Source: Riemerella columbina (GTDB taxonomy: Bacteria; Bacteroidota; Bacteroidia; Flavobacteriales; Weeksellaceae). Taken from it: DNA of 64,000 bases. Below are positions 36,157-44,226 of this stretch, piece by piece (the first letter of the stretch is position 1; every line of letters begins with the position of its first letter). A model generated the notes under the pieces. That model made no database searches. It saw nothing but the letters and a program-made list of their open reading frames with translations, and was not told the origin of the DNA. The stretch lies in assembly GCF_030517065.1 (NCBI RefSeq), contig NZ_CP103950.1, forward strand, positions 1,488,001 through 1,552,000, given 5' to 3'. The position numbers and the translations under genes are program-made.

Positions 36157-36291
36157 CAAAAATCCACCAAACCATAAAGAAAAAAGCCTGCTTTATCTCC
36201 AAAAACCGATAAAAATTTCTATCTTAGACCGAAAAATCTACGCCACTACCGCTTATTTTAATTTGAAATAAGGCAGTTTGATAATTATCTT

Positions 36292-36299
36292 TATTTTTG
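36292..36299 (+). promoter_or_regulatory. -7 box of mtgA
   Basis: TATTTTTG matches TAnnTTTG 25 bp upstream of the mtgA ATG. The nearest TTTG (36277-36280) is too close for the usual -33 spacing. Confidence 0.45.
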
Positions 36300-36324
36300 C
36301 AGAGATTATCTCAAGTTAAAATAT

Positions 36325-36969
36325 ATGTTTAAACTGATTAAAAAAATCATCGGAGCACTCATCATCATCAACATTCTATTGCTGATTGGTGGGCGTTTTT
36401 TCAATCCTATCATCACGATCACGCAACTGGATGGACTACTGACTTATCATCAACTTAAGCGAGATTATATCCCGTTTGATGAAATGGGAGACGCCATAAA
36501 AAAGGCGGTGATCGCTTCGGAAGATCAAAATTTTTATCAACATAACGGCTTTGATTTTAAAGCCATCCAAAGGGCTATCAAGCATAACAACCAAGCCAAA
36601 ACCGTACAAGGCGGCAGCACCATCTCCCAGCAAACTGCCAAAAATCTATTCCTTTGGAATGGTAGAAGCTGGTTCAGAAAGGGTTTAGAGGCGATTTACA
36701 CCTTCATTATTGAAAAAATTTGGAGTAAAGATATTATTTTGGAACGCTACCTCAACTCCATTGAAATGGGGCAAGGCGTGTTTGGCATAGAGGCGGCAGC
36801 GCAATATTACTTTAATAAAGAAGCGAAAAACCTTACCAAAAGCGAAGCCGCATGGATTGCCACTATCCTGCCTAACCCTAAAAAATACGATCCGCACCAC
36901 CCCACACCTTATCTCAAAAGAAAGCACCAGTGGGTGATGCAGCAAATGAACCATATCTCTTTAAAATAG
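36325..36969 (+). CDS. mtgA: Monofunctional peptidoglycan transglycosylase
   Basis: Polymerises lipid II into glycan strands at the inner membrane. The 214-residue protein has one N-terminal transmembrane anchor (about 8-24) and a GT51 domain. The catalytic glutamate motif is ASEDQNFYQHNGFD near 68. Further motifs are QGGSTISQQTAKNLFL, RKGLEAIYTFIIEKIWSKDIILERYLN near 135 and GQGVFGIEAAAQYYF. No transpeptidase domain follows, as expected for MtgA. It is the first gene of a plus-strand pair; the SpecificRecomb-family gene begins 4 bp after its stop, suggesting cotranscription. Confidence 0.95.
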   Translation: MFKLIKKIIGALIIINILLLIGGRFFNPIITITQLDGLLTYHQLKRDYIPFDEMGDAIKKAVIASEDQNFYQHNGFDFKAIQRAIKHNNQAKTVQGGSTISQQTAKNLFLWNGRSWFRKGLEAIYTFIIEKIWSKDIILERYLNSIEMGQGVFGIEAAAQYYFNKEAKNLTKSEAAWIATILPNPKKYDPHHPTPYLKRKHQWVMQQMNHISLK

Positions 36970-36973
36970 AACC

Positions 36974-39034
36974 ATGCACCTTTTTAAAAAACATCATGTA
37001 GAAACTTTGGAATCCTTGCTCCAAAAGTATTTTACCTTTCAAAACGAAACAGCCTCGCCAGAGCCTTTGGCAGAGTTATTTGAGGCAACACGGCGGCTTG
37101 GTTTCGCTTCTTTATTAGAGATTTTGGAACTTCACCCTGAGTATCAAGCACATCTTGCCCATTACATCAAAAATGTGTTTAAGGGTAAAAAAATAGAACT
37201 CTCCCTAACCGAAGCTAATATTCTCTCGGAAAATTCCTTCTTCCCAGAGTTAAAAAAAAGGGTGATTGCCAAAATATTACCAGCCGTGGAAGATGAAAAT
37301 TCCGTTTCTTTCATCATAGAAAAAGTCTTGCTCAACTCTAAGAAAAATTTTGAGTTTTTACTCTATATCTCTGACCAAGACTGGCAACGGTTCTTTGATT
37401 TAATGGGACTTTCCACGCTGATTTCTAATCAACAAGTTAAAAATAGTTTATTGCTCTCCATCAATATTTTGGTGTGGCGTGCTATCGGAAATGCTTTAGA
37501 TGTAGATGTTTTAAAAATGGCGCCAGAATATAAAGATTTTGACAATCCTTTCATTGCCTTACAAAACGAAATGGACTATTTGGTGGAATATTATCAGAAA
37601 AACCCTAATCTACAACTTTCATCTAAAGAGGAACATTATAAGCAAGCCAAAATTTACCTTAAACAATGTTTGGAATTCATCAACCTTGCGTTTAAAAACA
37701 CTTCCAAATACGGGATTTCCAGTAAAACCAACCAATCTTTAATGAAGATTCGGCAACAATTGGTGCGTATTTCTGAGATTTTACCACTCCTAACTATTGA
37801 CGATGATGAGGACGAACGCAAAAAATCTATCATGCTGATTAAGAACATTTTACGATATAAATCCCACCGTAACAACTTCCGAGAATTGTTTGCAGAAAGT
37901 ACTTTGCAAATTTCGCATTTGATTACCTCACATACGGCGCAAACAGGGAGCCACTACATTGCGCTGAATACTCAGCAATACCTCAATATGCTCTGGAAAG
38001 CGGCAGGCGGCGGCGTGATTGTCGGCTTTCTCTGCATGCTCAAAATGCTCTACAGTTACAGCAATGGCAGCGAGTTTACCCACGCGTTTATGTACTCGTT
38101 CAACTACGCGATGGGCTTTATTTTGATTTACCTTTTGCACTACACACTGGCGACCAAACAGCCTGCAATGACCGCCACCACGATGGCGAAGGTGCTTTCT
38201 GAAGATAAAAATACCACGAAAAATTATGTGGAATTTGCCCATTTGGTGGCGAAATTATTTAGAACGCAATTTATTGCATTCGTGGGGAATGTGGCTCTGG
38301 CGTTCCCTGTGGCTCTACTGATTGTTTACGGTTTAGATGTTTTATTTTCTCAAAACTTAGCCATAGACAAAGCCGATAAACTCCTGCTCGACCTCAATCC
38401 TTGGGAATCTAAAGCCATTTTGCACGCTTGTATTGCTGGGGTGTTTTTATTTTTTTCCGGGATTATTGCGGGAAATATTGCCAATAATTCAAGGTTTTAT
38501 CAAATTCCTGAGCGTTTAGCCAAAAGCCCTTATCTTAATCGTGCTTTTGGGGCAAGAATTTCGCGCAATATTTCTATTTTCTACGCTAAAAATTGGGCTG
38601 GGATTATCTCCAACCTTTGGTTCGGTATTTTTATGGGTGCCACGGCGCCTATTGGGCATTTTTTAGGTTTAGATTTAGATATTCGGCACATTACCTTTGC
38701 GGCTGGCAATTTCGCGCTGGGGCTTTATGGTAAAGGCTTTGAGGTGTCTAATATGGTCTTTTGGACGAGTTTTGTCACCGTGTTTATCATCGGATTTTTT
38801 AACTTTATTGTCAGCTTTGGCTTGTCTATGTCGCTGGCGTTCCGCTCACGGAAAATTAACTTTGGCGAGGTCAGCCTGATTTATCGCGAAATCTTCCGTT
38901 CATTTGCTAAAAATCCGATTAAATTCTTCTTTCCGATTAAGTCAGATTTAGACCAAACGGCACATCAAATGATAAAAGAAGGCATCGGTAACGAGGAAAA
39001 GGAGAAAACACCTATAAAAAAGATAAATCTTTAA
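36974..39034 (+). CDS. SpecificRecomb-family (COG4389) membrane protein
   Basis: A 686-residue protein resembling the family annotated as site-specific recombinase (Gcr, PF10136-type). The N-terminal half is soluble and helical (about 1-330). The C-terminal half contains about six hydrophobic segments from 340 to 650, including GGGVIVGFLCMLKMLYSYSN, VTVFIIGFFNFIVSFGLSMS and SFALAFRSR-like basic ends. No tyrosine or serine recombinase active-site motif is seen, so the name recombinase probably describes history, not chemistry. It follows mtgA by 4 bp. Its last 23 bp overlap the convergent DUF721 gene. A membrane-associated role is more likely than DNA recombination. Confidence 0.8.
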   Translation: MHLFKKHHVETLESLLQKYFTFQNETASPEPLAELFEATRRLGFASLLEILELHPEYQAHLAHYIKNVFKGKKIELSLTEANILSENSFFPELKKRVIAKILPAVEDENSVSFIIEKVLLNSKKNFEFLLYISDQDWQRFFDLMGLSTLISNQQVKNSLLLSINILVWRAIGNALDVDVLKMAPEYKDFDNPFIALQNEMDYLVEYYQKNPNLQLSSKEEHYKQAKIYLKQCLEFINLAFKNTSKYGISSKTNQSLMKIRQQLVRISEILPLLTIDDDEDERKKSIMLIKNILRYKSHRNNFRELFAESTLQISHLITSHTAQTGSHYIALNTQQYLNMLWKAAGGGVIVGFLCMLKMLYSYSNGSEFTHAFMYSFNYAMGFILIYLLHYTLATKQPAMTATTMAKVLSEDKNTTKNYVEFAHLVAKLFRTQFIAFVGNVALAFPVALLIVYGLDVLFSQNLAIDKADKLLLDLNPWESKAILHACIAGVFLFFSGIIAGNIANNSRFYQIPERLAKSPYLNRAFGARISRNISIFYAKNWAGIISNLWFGIFMGATAPIGHFLGLDLDIRHITFAAGNFALGLYGKGFEVSNMVFWTSFVTVFIIGFFNFIVSFGLSMSLAFRSRKINFGEVSLIYREIFRSFAKNPIKFFFPIKSDLDQTAHQMIKEGIGNEEKEKTPIKKINL

Positions 39035-39299
39035 TCTGGTTTTCTCCGATGGTATTTTGGAATTTTTGTAAAAAGAAGGATTTTTTTAGGGAAAATTCAT
39101 GTTTAAGGAGCGGTGAGTTCATCCGAATAAAAAGATGTTGATTTTTTAAATCTACCGATGTAATCGCGCTAAAATAAGGCTCTCCCAAATAATCTTCTAA
39201 AAAATCTTTAATCTGCAAAGCCAATAATTTTTCCTCAAAACCAAATTTTTTGGCAAAGGTTTTCACCAAGTCTGAGGATTGGTATTGTCTTTTTTTCAT
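39012..39299 (-). CDS. DUF721 / DciA-like protein
   Basis: A 95-residue basic protein of the DUF721 family, whose better-known members (DciA) help load the replicative helicase. It has the N-terminal helix LVKTFAKKFGFEEKLLALQIKDFLEDYLG and then the family's strand pair with DLKNQHLFIRMNSPLLKHEFSLKK, in which a serine/asparagine followed by LxxEL-like hydrophobics is typical. Length and pI are right for the family's short members. It runs convergently into the preceding gene, overlapping by 23 bp. Replication proteins dnaX, dnaE and holA are elsewhere in the window; this is a plausible fourth. Confidence 0.82.
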   Translation of the reverse strand: MKKRQYQSSDLVKTFAKKFGFEEKLLALQIKDFLEDYLGEPYFSAITSVDLKNQHLFIRMNSPLLKHEFSLKKSFFLQKFQNTIGENQIKDLSFL

Positions 39300-39330
39300 T
39301 AGATTTTTTGTGTATTCAATCGTTTTTTTA

Positions 39331-39675
39331 TTAAAGTATCGCTTCTATATTTTCTAATGGACGACCTATGGCAGCTTTACCATTTTTAACTACAATAGGA
39401 CGCTGGATCAGGCGCGGGTGCTCTATCATCGCTTGTAGATAATCTTCTTCTTGCATTGATTTTTCACCATAGAGGTCTTTAAAAAATGCATCAGATTTCC
39501 TAATCAACTCCGAGGGCTTCATTTTAAGCAAAGTTAAAACCTCCTCCAATTGTTCACGCGTCACACCATCTTTTAACAAATTCACAATAGTTAAATCTTC
39601 TTTTTGTTCATTTAGAAATTCTAAGGCACATCTGGATTTAGAACACCTGTTGTTATGATATAATACCGTTTTCAT
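39331..39675 (-). CDS. arsC: ArsC-type arsenate reductase-like protein
   Basis: A 114-residue glutaredoxin-coupled ArsC/Spx-family thiol protein. The N-terminal redox cysteine lies in YHNNRCSKSRCALEFL (first cysteine at about 11, with a second five residues later). The conserved arginine triad region is present in RLIQRPIVVKNGKAAIGRP, which is diagnostic of ArsC. The usual family length is 110-140. Arsenate reduction is the family's best-known role, but many such genes in Bacteroidota are not in ars operons and this one has no arsR or arsenite transporter nearby. It is 11 bp upstream of nothing arsenic-related and next to the kinase gene. Confidence 0.9.
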   Translation of the reverse strand: MKTVLYHNNRCSKSRCALEFLNEQKEDLTIVNLLKDGVTREQLEEVLTLLKMKPSELIRKSDAFFKDLYGEKSMQEEDYLQAMIEHPRLIQRPIVVKNGKAAIGRPLENIEAIL

Positions 39676-39686
39676 TTTTTCAATTT

Positions 39687-40301
39687 TTAGAATAAACCAT
39701 TGATTTCCGCATCTATACGCTCCAAAATCAACCCAAAATCTTCGGGTTTTTCTACAAAATCTAAATCATCAACTTCAATGATGAGTAGTTTGCCTTCTTT
39801 ATAGTTTTTAATCCAGTTTTCGTATTTATTATTGAGTTTAGAGAGATAATCTATGCTGATTTCCGCTTCATAATCACGCCCTCTTTTGTAGATTTGTCCC
39901 ACCAATTTGGGCACAGAGGCACGGAGGTAAATCAGTAAATCTGGTGCAGAAACAAAACTTTTCATCAAGTCAAAAAGGGCTGAATAATTTTGATAATCTC
40001 TATCGCTCAGCAATTGCATTTCATTCAAATTTTCGGCGAAAATATGAGCATCTTCATAAATGGTACGGTCTTGAATAATATTCTTCCCACTCTCTCGGAT
40101 TTCCTTAACCTGCCGAAAACGGCTCCCCAAGAAATAAATCTGAAGCGCAAAAGACCACTTAGACATATCGTGGTAGAAATCATCTAAATACGGATTGTGA
40201 TCCACATCTTCAAACTGAGCTTCCCACTGATAATGTTTGGCAAGCATAGTGGTTAGGGTGGTTTTGCCAGCCCCAATATTTCCTGTTACTGCAATATGCA
40301 T
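39687..40301 (-). CDS. Deoxynucleoside kinase
   Basis: Phosphorylates deoxynucleosides (deoxyadenosine or deoxyguanosine) in nucleotide salvage. The 204-residue sequence starts with a P-loop, VTGNIGAGKTTL, at residues 5-15. DRTIYEDAHIFAEN (near 78) is the DRS-type base-binding motif, and a LID-like arginine segment, IYKRGRDYEAEISIDYL, is present. The PDLLIYLRASV strand is the usual Walker-B-equivalent. It is 11 bp upstream of the ArsC gene and could be cotranscribed with it. Exact substrate cannot be assigned from motifs alone. Confidence 0.93.
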   Translation of the reverse strand: MHIAVTGNIGAGKTTLTTMLAKHYQWEAQFEDVDHNPYLDDFYHDMSKWSFALQIYFLGSRFRQVKEIRESGKNIIQDRTIYEDAHIFAENLNEMQLLSDRDYQNYSALFDLMKSFVSAPDLLIYLRASVPKLVGQIYKRGRDYEAEISIDYLSKLNNKYENWIKNYKEGKLLIIEVDDLDFVEKPEDFGLILERIDAEINGLF

Positions 40302-40328
40302 ACTGAATTATTTTTATGTTGATAAAAA

Positions 40329-41090
40329 TTAAAACGAGGTGTAAAGATAGACTTTGTTTCCTATCACTGCCAAATATCCGCTGTAATTTTTTTCCACAAT
40401 ACGGGCTTTGGATGGGTTAAATTTGAACTGCAATGCCCCATCGACCAGTTCATAAACGGCTGTATTCGTGAGGATAAACAAGCGCTGACCTTCCCTTTTG
40501 ATTTTTTTTGCTCCTGCAATGGCTATCGTGGTTTTATCCCCTATCTGCATATCATATTGAACGAGGCGATCCGCCGTTAAACAATACAAAACCGAACCCA
40601 TAACCATAAACTCCTGAACATCAGCGATATCAATTGGTAAAACTATGGAGTTCAAGACTTTACCTTCTCTATAATCGTAATAAATCAAAGTTTTATCGGT
40701 GATATTGAGCAGCCACGCCGTTCTTAAATTTTGCACTGCCACTGCCTTAATATAGCCCAAATCTGACGGCACCTTAAACCGCTGAATTTCATTCAAGTTT
40801 TGGTCTACAATCCTTAATTCTTGCGCCGCTTCCGAAAATAAAAACACATTGAGCGGATTCTGAATCGGCTGAATTTTAAAGGGATACACGAGCATCAATC
40901 GCCCTTGTTCTTCCCCTTTAGCATTGAGTTTCGTCAGGCTAAAATCGGCTTGTTCATAGAGGTAAACATTCTGATAATCATCATAATACACCTCATCAAT
41001 ACGCTCTACCCAAAGGCTATCCACGGGGACATAAGTTTGCGCCTTTCCACCGATACAACAGAACAAAATAAAACCCAATAACGCTCTCAA
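40329..41090 (-). CDS. Exported beta-propeller-like hypothetical protein
   Basis: A 253-residue exported protein whose function I do not recognise. The N-terminus is a short signal peptide (RALLGFILFCCIGGKAQ). The rest consists of repeated strands with patterns such as VYLYEQADFSLTKLNAKGE, RIVDQNLNEIQRF and YYDYREGKVLNSIVLP, which read like blades of a small propeller. It begins with TTG; a stop codon lies in the same frame two codons earlier and no ATG exists in the signal peptide, so TTG is the only sensible start. It follows the glutamine cyclotransferase gene by 6 bp and is presumably translated from the same message. Confidence 0.72.
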   Translation of the reverse strand: MRALLGFILFCCIGGKAQTYVPVDSLWVERIDEVYYDDYQNVYLYEQADFSLTKLNAKGEEQGRLMLVYPFKIQPIQNPLNVFLFSEAAQELRIVDQNLNEIQRFKVPSDLGYIKAVAVQNLRTAWLLNITDKTLIYYDYREGKVLNSIVLPIDIADVQEFMVMGSVLYCLTADRLVQYDMQIGDKTTIAIAGAKKIKREGQRLFILTNTAVYELVDGALQFKFNPSKARIVEKNYSGYLAVIGNKVYLYTSF

Positions 41091-41096
41091 CGGAAA

Positions 41097-42119
41097 TTAT
41101 TTAATTTCTACTTCGTAAATTTTATCCCAATTTTTGCCCGTTACCAGCATATGGTCGCCCTTGAATGCGATGCCATTGAGCACATCATCTTCGCCAGTGG
41201 TATGTTTTTTTGCCAATTCCGAAAAGTCAAATTTAGCAACCACCTCGCCATTTTTAGGGTTGATTTTCAGTATAATAGGTTTTTGCCAAACATTAGCATA
41301 GATAAAGCCTTGGTGGTACTCTAACTCGTTCAGGCGGTCATAAGCTTGGTCGTGCCCAGCCACCGCAACAAAACGCACCACCTCGGAAGGGTTTTTAGGA
41401 TTGAGGAAATACAAATTTTTAGAACCATCTGACACGATGAGATTTTGCCCATCATAAGTGATCCCCCAACCCTCGCCAATAATGCCTGGATAAGGGAATT
41501 CTTCTAATAATTTCAAGGAATTTTTATCGTAGATAAAGCCTTTTTTATTCTGCCAAGTGAGTTGATAAATCTTATCCCCCACAATGGTCGCTCCCTCCGA
41601 AAACACCTCATCAGGCTGTGCCACTGCCACTGTCGCCTTAGTGGTTCCCAATGGATATTTTATCATCCGAGAGTGTCCATTTTGCCCATCGCTTTCGTAA
41701 ATGGTATTGCCTTCCAACTGAAAACCTTGCACAAAATTATTGGCATCGTGCGGATATTCCGCCACAATGGTATAATTGAGGTCTTTCTCGGGTTGCTTAG
41801 CATAGACATTGATGGTGGCATCTTGGGTCAGCGCTTCGCCGCCTTTGGTTTTGATGATAAAAGTCACATTATTATCACCCAAAGTGAAATATTGCGGATT
41901 GATTGTCAAATCCGAAGTCTCTTGGTCGCCAAAACTAATGCGCACTTGTTCTGCATTTTTCGTCACCTCTTCTGGTAGTTTTATGGCATCTCCAAAATGA
42001 TAACCTGAGCTCTCCATAAAGATATTATAGTCGTTCAGAGCATTGAGGAGGTCTTTATCCTGATGACAAGCTCCCAACAATACCAAAGCCAAAATGGCGG
42101 TCATAATTTTCTTTTGCAT
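41097..42119 (-). CDS. Glutaminyl-peptide cyclotransferase (Glu_cyclase-type propeller)
   Basis: A lipoprotein of 340 residues of the beta-propeller glutamine cyclotransferase family, which converts N-terminal glutamine to pyroglutamate on exported peptides. The lipobox LLGAC lies near residue 18. After an Ig-like N-terminal part (about 35-115) the propeller has the characteristic HDANNFVQGFQLEGNTIYES (near 132), then SRMIKYPLGTTK, YQLTWQNKKGFIYDKNSL, and EGWGITYDGQNLIVSDGS. The C-terminal VLNGIAFKGDHMLVTGKNW is also conserved. It is likely in the periplasm or on the outer membrane. The downstream propeller-like gene begins 6 bp after its stop. Confidence 0.93.
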   Translation of the reverse strand: MQKKIMTAILALVLLGACHQDKDLLNALNDYNIFMESSGYHFGDAIKLPEEVTKNAEQVRISFGDQETSDLTINPQYFTLGDNNVTFIIKTKGGEALTQDATINVYAKQPEKDLNYTIVAEYPHDANNFVQGFQLEGNTIYESDGQNGHSRMIKYPLGTTKATVAVAQPDEVFSEGATIVGDKIYQLTWQNKKGFIYDKNSLKLLEEFPYPGIIGEGWGITYDGQNLIVSDGSKNLYFLNPKNPSEVVRFVAVAGHDQAYDRLNELEYHQGFIYANVWQKPIILKINPKNGEVVAKFDFSELAKKHTTGEDDVLNGIAFKGDHMLVTGKNWDKIYEVEIK

Positions 42120-42174
42120 AATTCAATAATTTTTAAAATATAAGGCAAAATATTTTATTTTTCTTAATTTGATT

Positions 42175-43212
42175 TTACAGCTTTACTTTCACCTTATCTA
42201 CATTGATGATTTTATAAACCATTTCTTTTAAAAGTTGGGCATCCGTCATATTCACAGCGCCTAAACCTTTGCTTTTCATATCAAACTCGCGGAGGATAGA
42301 AATAATTCTGGTGGCGTGTTTTAAGGAATAAACTCTGGCTGCCGCTTCATAATCTTTTATAAAAAACGGATTGACACCCATGGCTGTCGCTATATTATTC
42401 GGCGCTTGTCCTTTCATCGTGTGGTATAAAATAATATTGGAAAAGAAAGAATACAAACTCCCCAACATTACCACCAAAGGATTAGATTTCGGATTTTTAC
42501 CGATGTAATAAGCGATTTTCATCGCTTGAGCGGCATTTTTAGCACCCAACGCCTTCTGAAGTTCAAAAATATTATAATCCTTGCTGATGCCAATATGTTG
42601 CTCCACCACAGCGCTGGTAATCTGTTCGCCTGGTTTTAAAACCAATTTTAACTTATTGATTTCGTTGGAAATTCGGGATAGATCATTCCCCAAATACTCT
42701 GCCAAGAGCGTTGCAATATTCGGTTCCGCCTTTAAACCTGCTTTAGAAATTTCCTCTTGAATAAACTGCGGCAAGTGCCAATCTTTAACCTTTTCGCTCA
42801 AAAAGAGCATTTTATTTTTAGACAGCGTCTTTGTGAATTTTTTTCTGGCATCTGCCTTTTTATGCTTATGAGCAATCACCAAAATAGTGCTGGGAACGGG
42901 ATTCTCCACATAATGTTCCAGCGCTTTAGAATCGGCTTCCGTCAGTCTGATGTCTTGTGCTTCTTTAATGATAATCAGCTGTTTATCTCCCATCATTGGG
43001 AATTGCTTGGCTAAAGACAACACCTCCGCGTACGAGGTATCTTTGCCATAAACCACCGTTTGGTTAAACGCCTTCTCATCTTCCGTTAACACCTCGTTTT
43101 CCAGGTGCTTTACCGCTTCATCTATGAAAAAAGGCTCCTCGCCGTGAAAGAAATAGATAGGCAGAAATGTTTTATTTTTTATATTTTTGAGGATTATTTC
43201 TAAGTCTTTCAT
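42175..43212 (-). CDS. holA: DNA polymerase III delta subunit
   Basis: The delta subunit of the clamp loader, which opens the beta clamp. The 345-residue protein shows the family pattern: an N-terminal YFFHGEEPFFIDEAVKHLEN, the beta-binding loop KQFPMMGDKQLIIIKEAQ, VIAHKHKKADARKKFTKTL, then LAEYLGNDLSRISNEINKL and the C-terminal collar with YYIGKNPKSNPLVVMLGSLY and LREFDMKSKGLG. Walker motifs are absent, as expected for delta. It starts at an ATG only 4 bp from the start codon of the divergent HsdR-N gene, so its promoter must lie inside that gene. Confidence 0.95.
   Translation of the reverse strand: MKDLEIILKNIKNKTFLPIYFFHGEEPFFIDEAVKHLENEVLTEDEKAFNQTVVYGKDTSYAEVLSLAKQFPMMGDKQLIIIKEAQDIRLTEADSKALEHYVENPVPSTILVIAHKHKKADARKKFTKTLSKNKMLFLSEKVKDWHLPQFIQEEISKAGLKAEPNIATLLAEYLGNDLSRISNEINKLKLVLKPGEQITSAVVEQHIGISKDYNIFELQKALGAKNAAQAMKIAYYIGKNPKSNPLVVMLGSLYSFFSNIILYHTMKGQAPNNIATAMGVNPFFIKDYEAAARVYSLKHATRIISILREFDMKSKGLGAVNMTDAQLLKEMVYKIINVDKVKVKL
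43182..43189 (+). promoter_or_regulatory. -7 box of the HsdR-N gene inside holA
   Basis: TATTTTTG on the plus strand, 27 bp before the ATG at 43217 and inside the 5' end of holA. It pairs with a minus-strand box at 43227-43234 to form crossed divergent promoters. Confidence 0.5.
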
Positions 43213-43216
43213 ACCG

Positions 43217-43669
43217 ATGCAAGTTACAAAACTAAATTTTAAAGAAACCTATCATTTTCAATTTAAACAGGACAAAGATACATTTTTTATTTACGATATA
43301 CTACGAAAATCTTGGTTGGTGCTCACGCCAGAAGAATGGGTTAGACAGCATTGGATTCATTATTTCCGAACGACCAAAGGTTACCATAATTCCGCCATCA
43401 TCGCTGAGCAAAAAATACCCCTCAACCAAACCACCAAGCGCATAGATTTGCTGATCACAGAAAAAACACAACCCAAAATTCTCATTGAGTGCAAAGCACC
43501 CTCCGTGCTCCTTACAGAAGAGGTTTTTGAGCAAATTGCCCGCTACAATAGCATTATCCAAGCCCCCGAAATTATTCTCAGCAATGGGCTTCATCATATT
43601 TTTGCTAAGTATAAAAATGGGTATTACGCTTTCTACGACCCTCAAAATTCACCCTACGCCGATTTATAA
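43217..43669 (+). CDS. HsdR N-terminal-domain protein (orphan)
   Basis: A 150-residue protein with the type I restriction HsdR N-terminal nuclease-like domain. The catalytic region shows KRIDLLITEKTQPKILIECKAP (D and ExK of the PD-(D/E)xK fold near 87-105), followed by FEQIARYNSII. No helicase, specificity or methylase subunit is nearby, so this is not a restriction system. The same orphan is often located next to holA in Flavobacteriia, as I recall. I start at the ATG at 43217; the frame upstream begins with TTG. It ends 3 bp before the convergent cdd gene. Confidence 0.85.
   Translation: MQVTKLNFKETYHFQFKQDKDTFFIYDILRKSWLVLTPEEWVRQHWIHYFRTTKGYHNSAIIAEQKIPLNQTTKRIDLLITEKTQPKILIECKAPSVLLTEEVFEQIARYNSIIQAPEIILSNGLHHIFAKYKNGYYAFYDPQNSPYADL
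43227..43234 (-). promoter_or_regulatory. -7 box of holA inside the HsdR-N gene
   Basis: The minus strand reads TAGTTTTG, 14 bp upstream of the holA ATG and inside the first codons of the divergent gene. Confidence 0.5.
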
Positions 43670-43672
43670 AAC

Positions 43673-44152
43673 TTATAAAAACGACTGATCAAAAGAAAAC
43701 GGCAATAAATCTCTGATACACTGCGTTTTATAAATCTCACCGGACAATGAAGCGAAATAAATTTCTATCGGTTCATTTTGTTTCGCTTCGTATTCTAAAA
43801 TACTTTGTCGGCACGCGCCACACGGCGGAATAGCCACGGAAGTAATGGCTTCTTTGGGTGCTCCTATCACGAATAATTTTTTCATTTTCACATTCGGATA
43901 GTTGGCAGAAGCCCAATAAATAGTGGTTCTTTCCGCACAAAGCCCCGAAGGATACGCCGCATTTTCCTGATTGCTACCCGTTATAATTTCGCCATTTTCT
44001 AACCATACCGCACAGCCCACCAAAAACTCAGAATAAGGCGCATAAGCCTTTTCTCTCGCGGCATAGGCGGCTTCATAAAGTTGCTTTTCTATGGCATCTA
44101 ACGCCTCTACATTTTCAAAAACTTCAAAGGCGATTTGTAATGATTTTTGCAT
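43673..44152 (-). CDS. cdd: Cytidine deaminase
   Basis: Deaminates cytidine and deoxycytidine to uridine and deoxyuridine. The catalytic zinc motif is in NAAYPSGLCAERTTIYWA (the glutamate of CAE is the proton shuttle) and IPPCGACRQSILEY holds the two other zinc cysteines. The N-terminal APYSEFLVGCAVWLENGEIITG matches the tetrameric class. The correct start is the ATG at 44152, giving 159 residues; a longer frame back to 44257 would add a 35-residue tail that overlaps the end of the upstream HhH gene. It is convergent with the HsdR-N gene. Confidence 0.95.
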   Translation of the reverse strand: MQKSLQIAFEVFENVEALDAIEKQLYEAAYAAREKAYAPYSEFLVGCAVWLENGEIITGSNQENAAYPSGLCAERTTIYWASANYPNVKMKKLFVIGAPKEAITSVAIPPCGACRQSILEYEAKQNEPIEIYFASLSGEIYKTQCIRDLLPFSFDQSFL

Positions 44153-44226
44153 TTTTAATCTTAAAATAAGAATGTGTAAAATTAAAGTTTTTTTCTGATA
44201 TAAACAAGCCCAACCGCCTGCCAACC

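Noticed and set aside
36974-39034. DNA site-specific recombinase or integrase
   Set aside because: The family name suggests it, but there are several membrane spans and no tyrosine or serine recombinase catalytic motif, and no attachment sites or mobile genes are nearby.
39331-39675. An arsenic-resistance operon
   Set aside because: ArsC-type motifs are present but there is no ArsR, ArsB/Acr3 or other arsenic gene nearby; I kept only the family-level call.
43217-43669. A type I restriction system based on the HsdR-N domain
   Set aside because: Only a 150-residue N-terminal-like domain is present, with no helicase, specificity or methylase gene near it; this orphan is not a restriction system.
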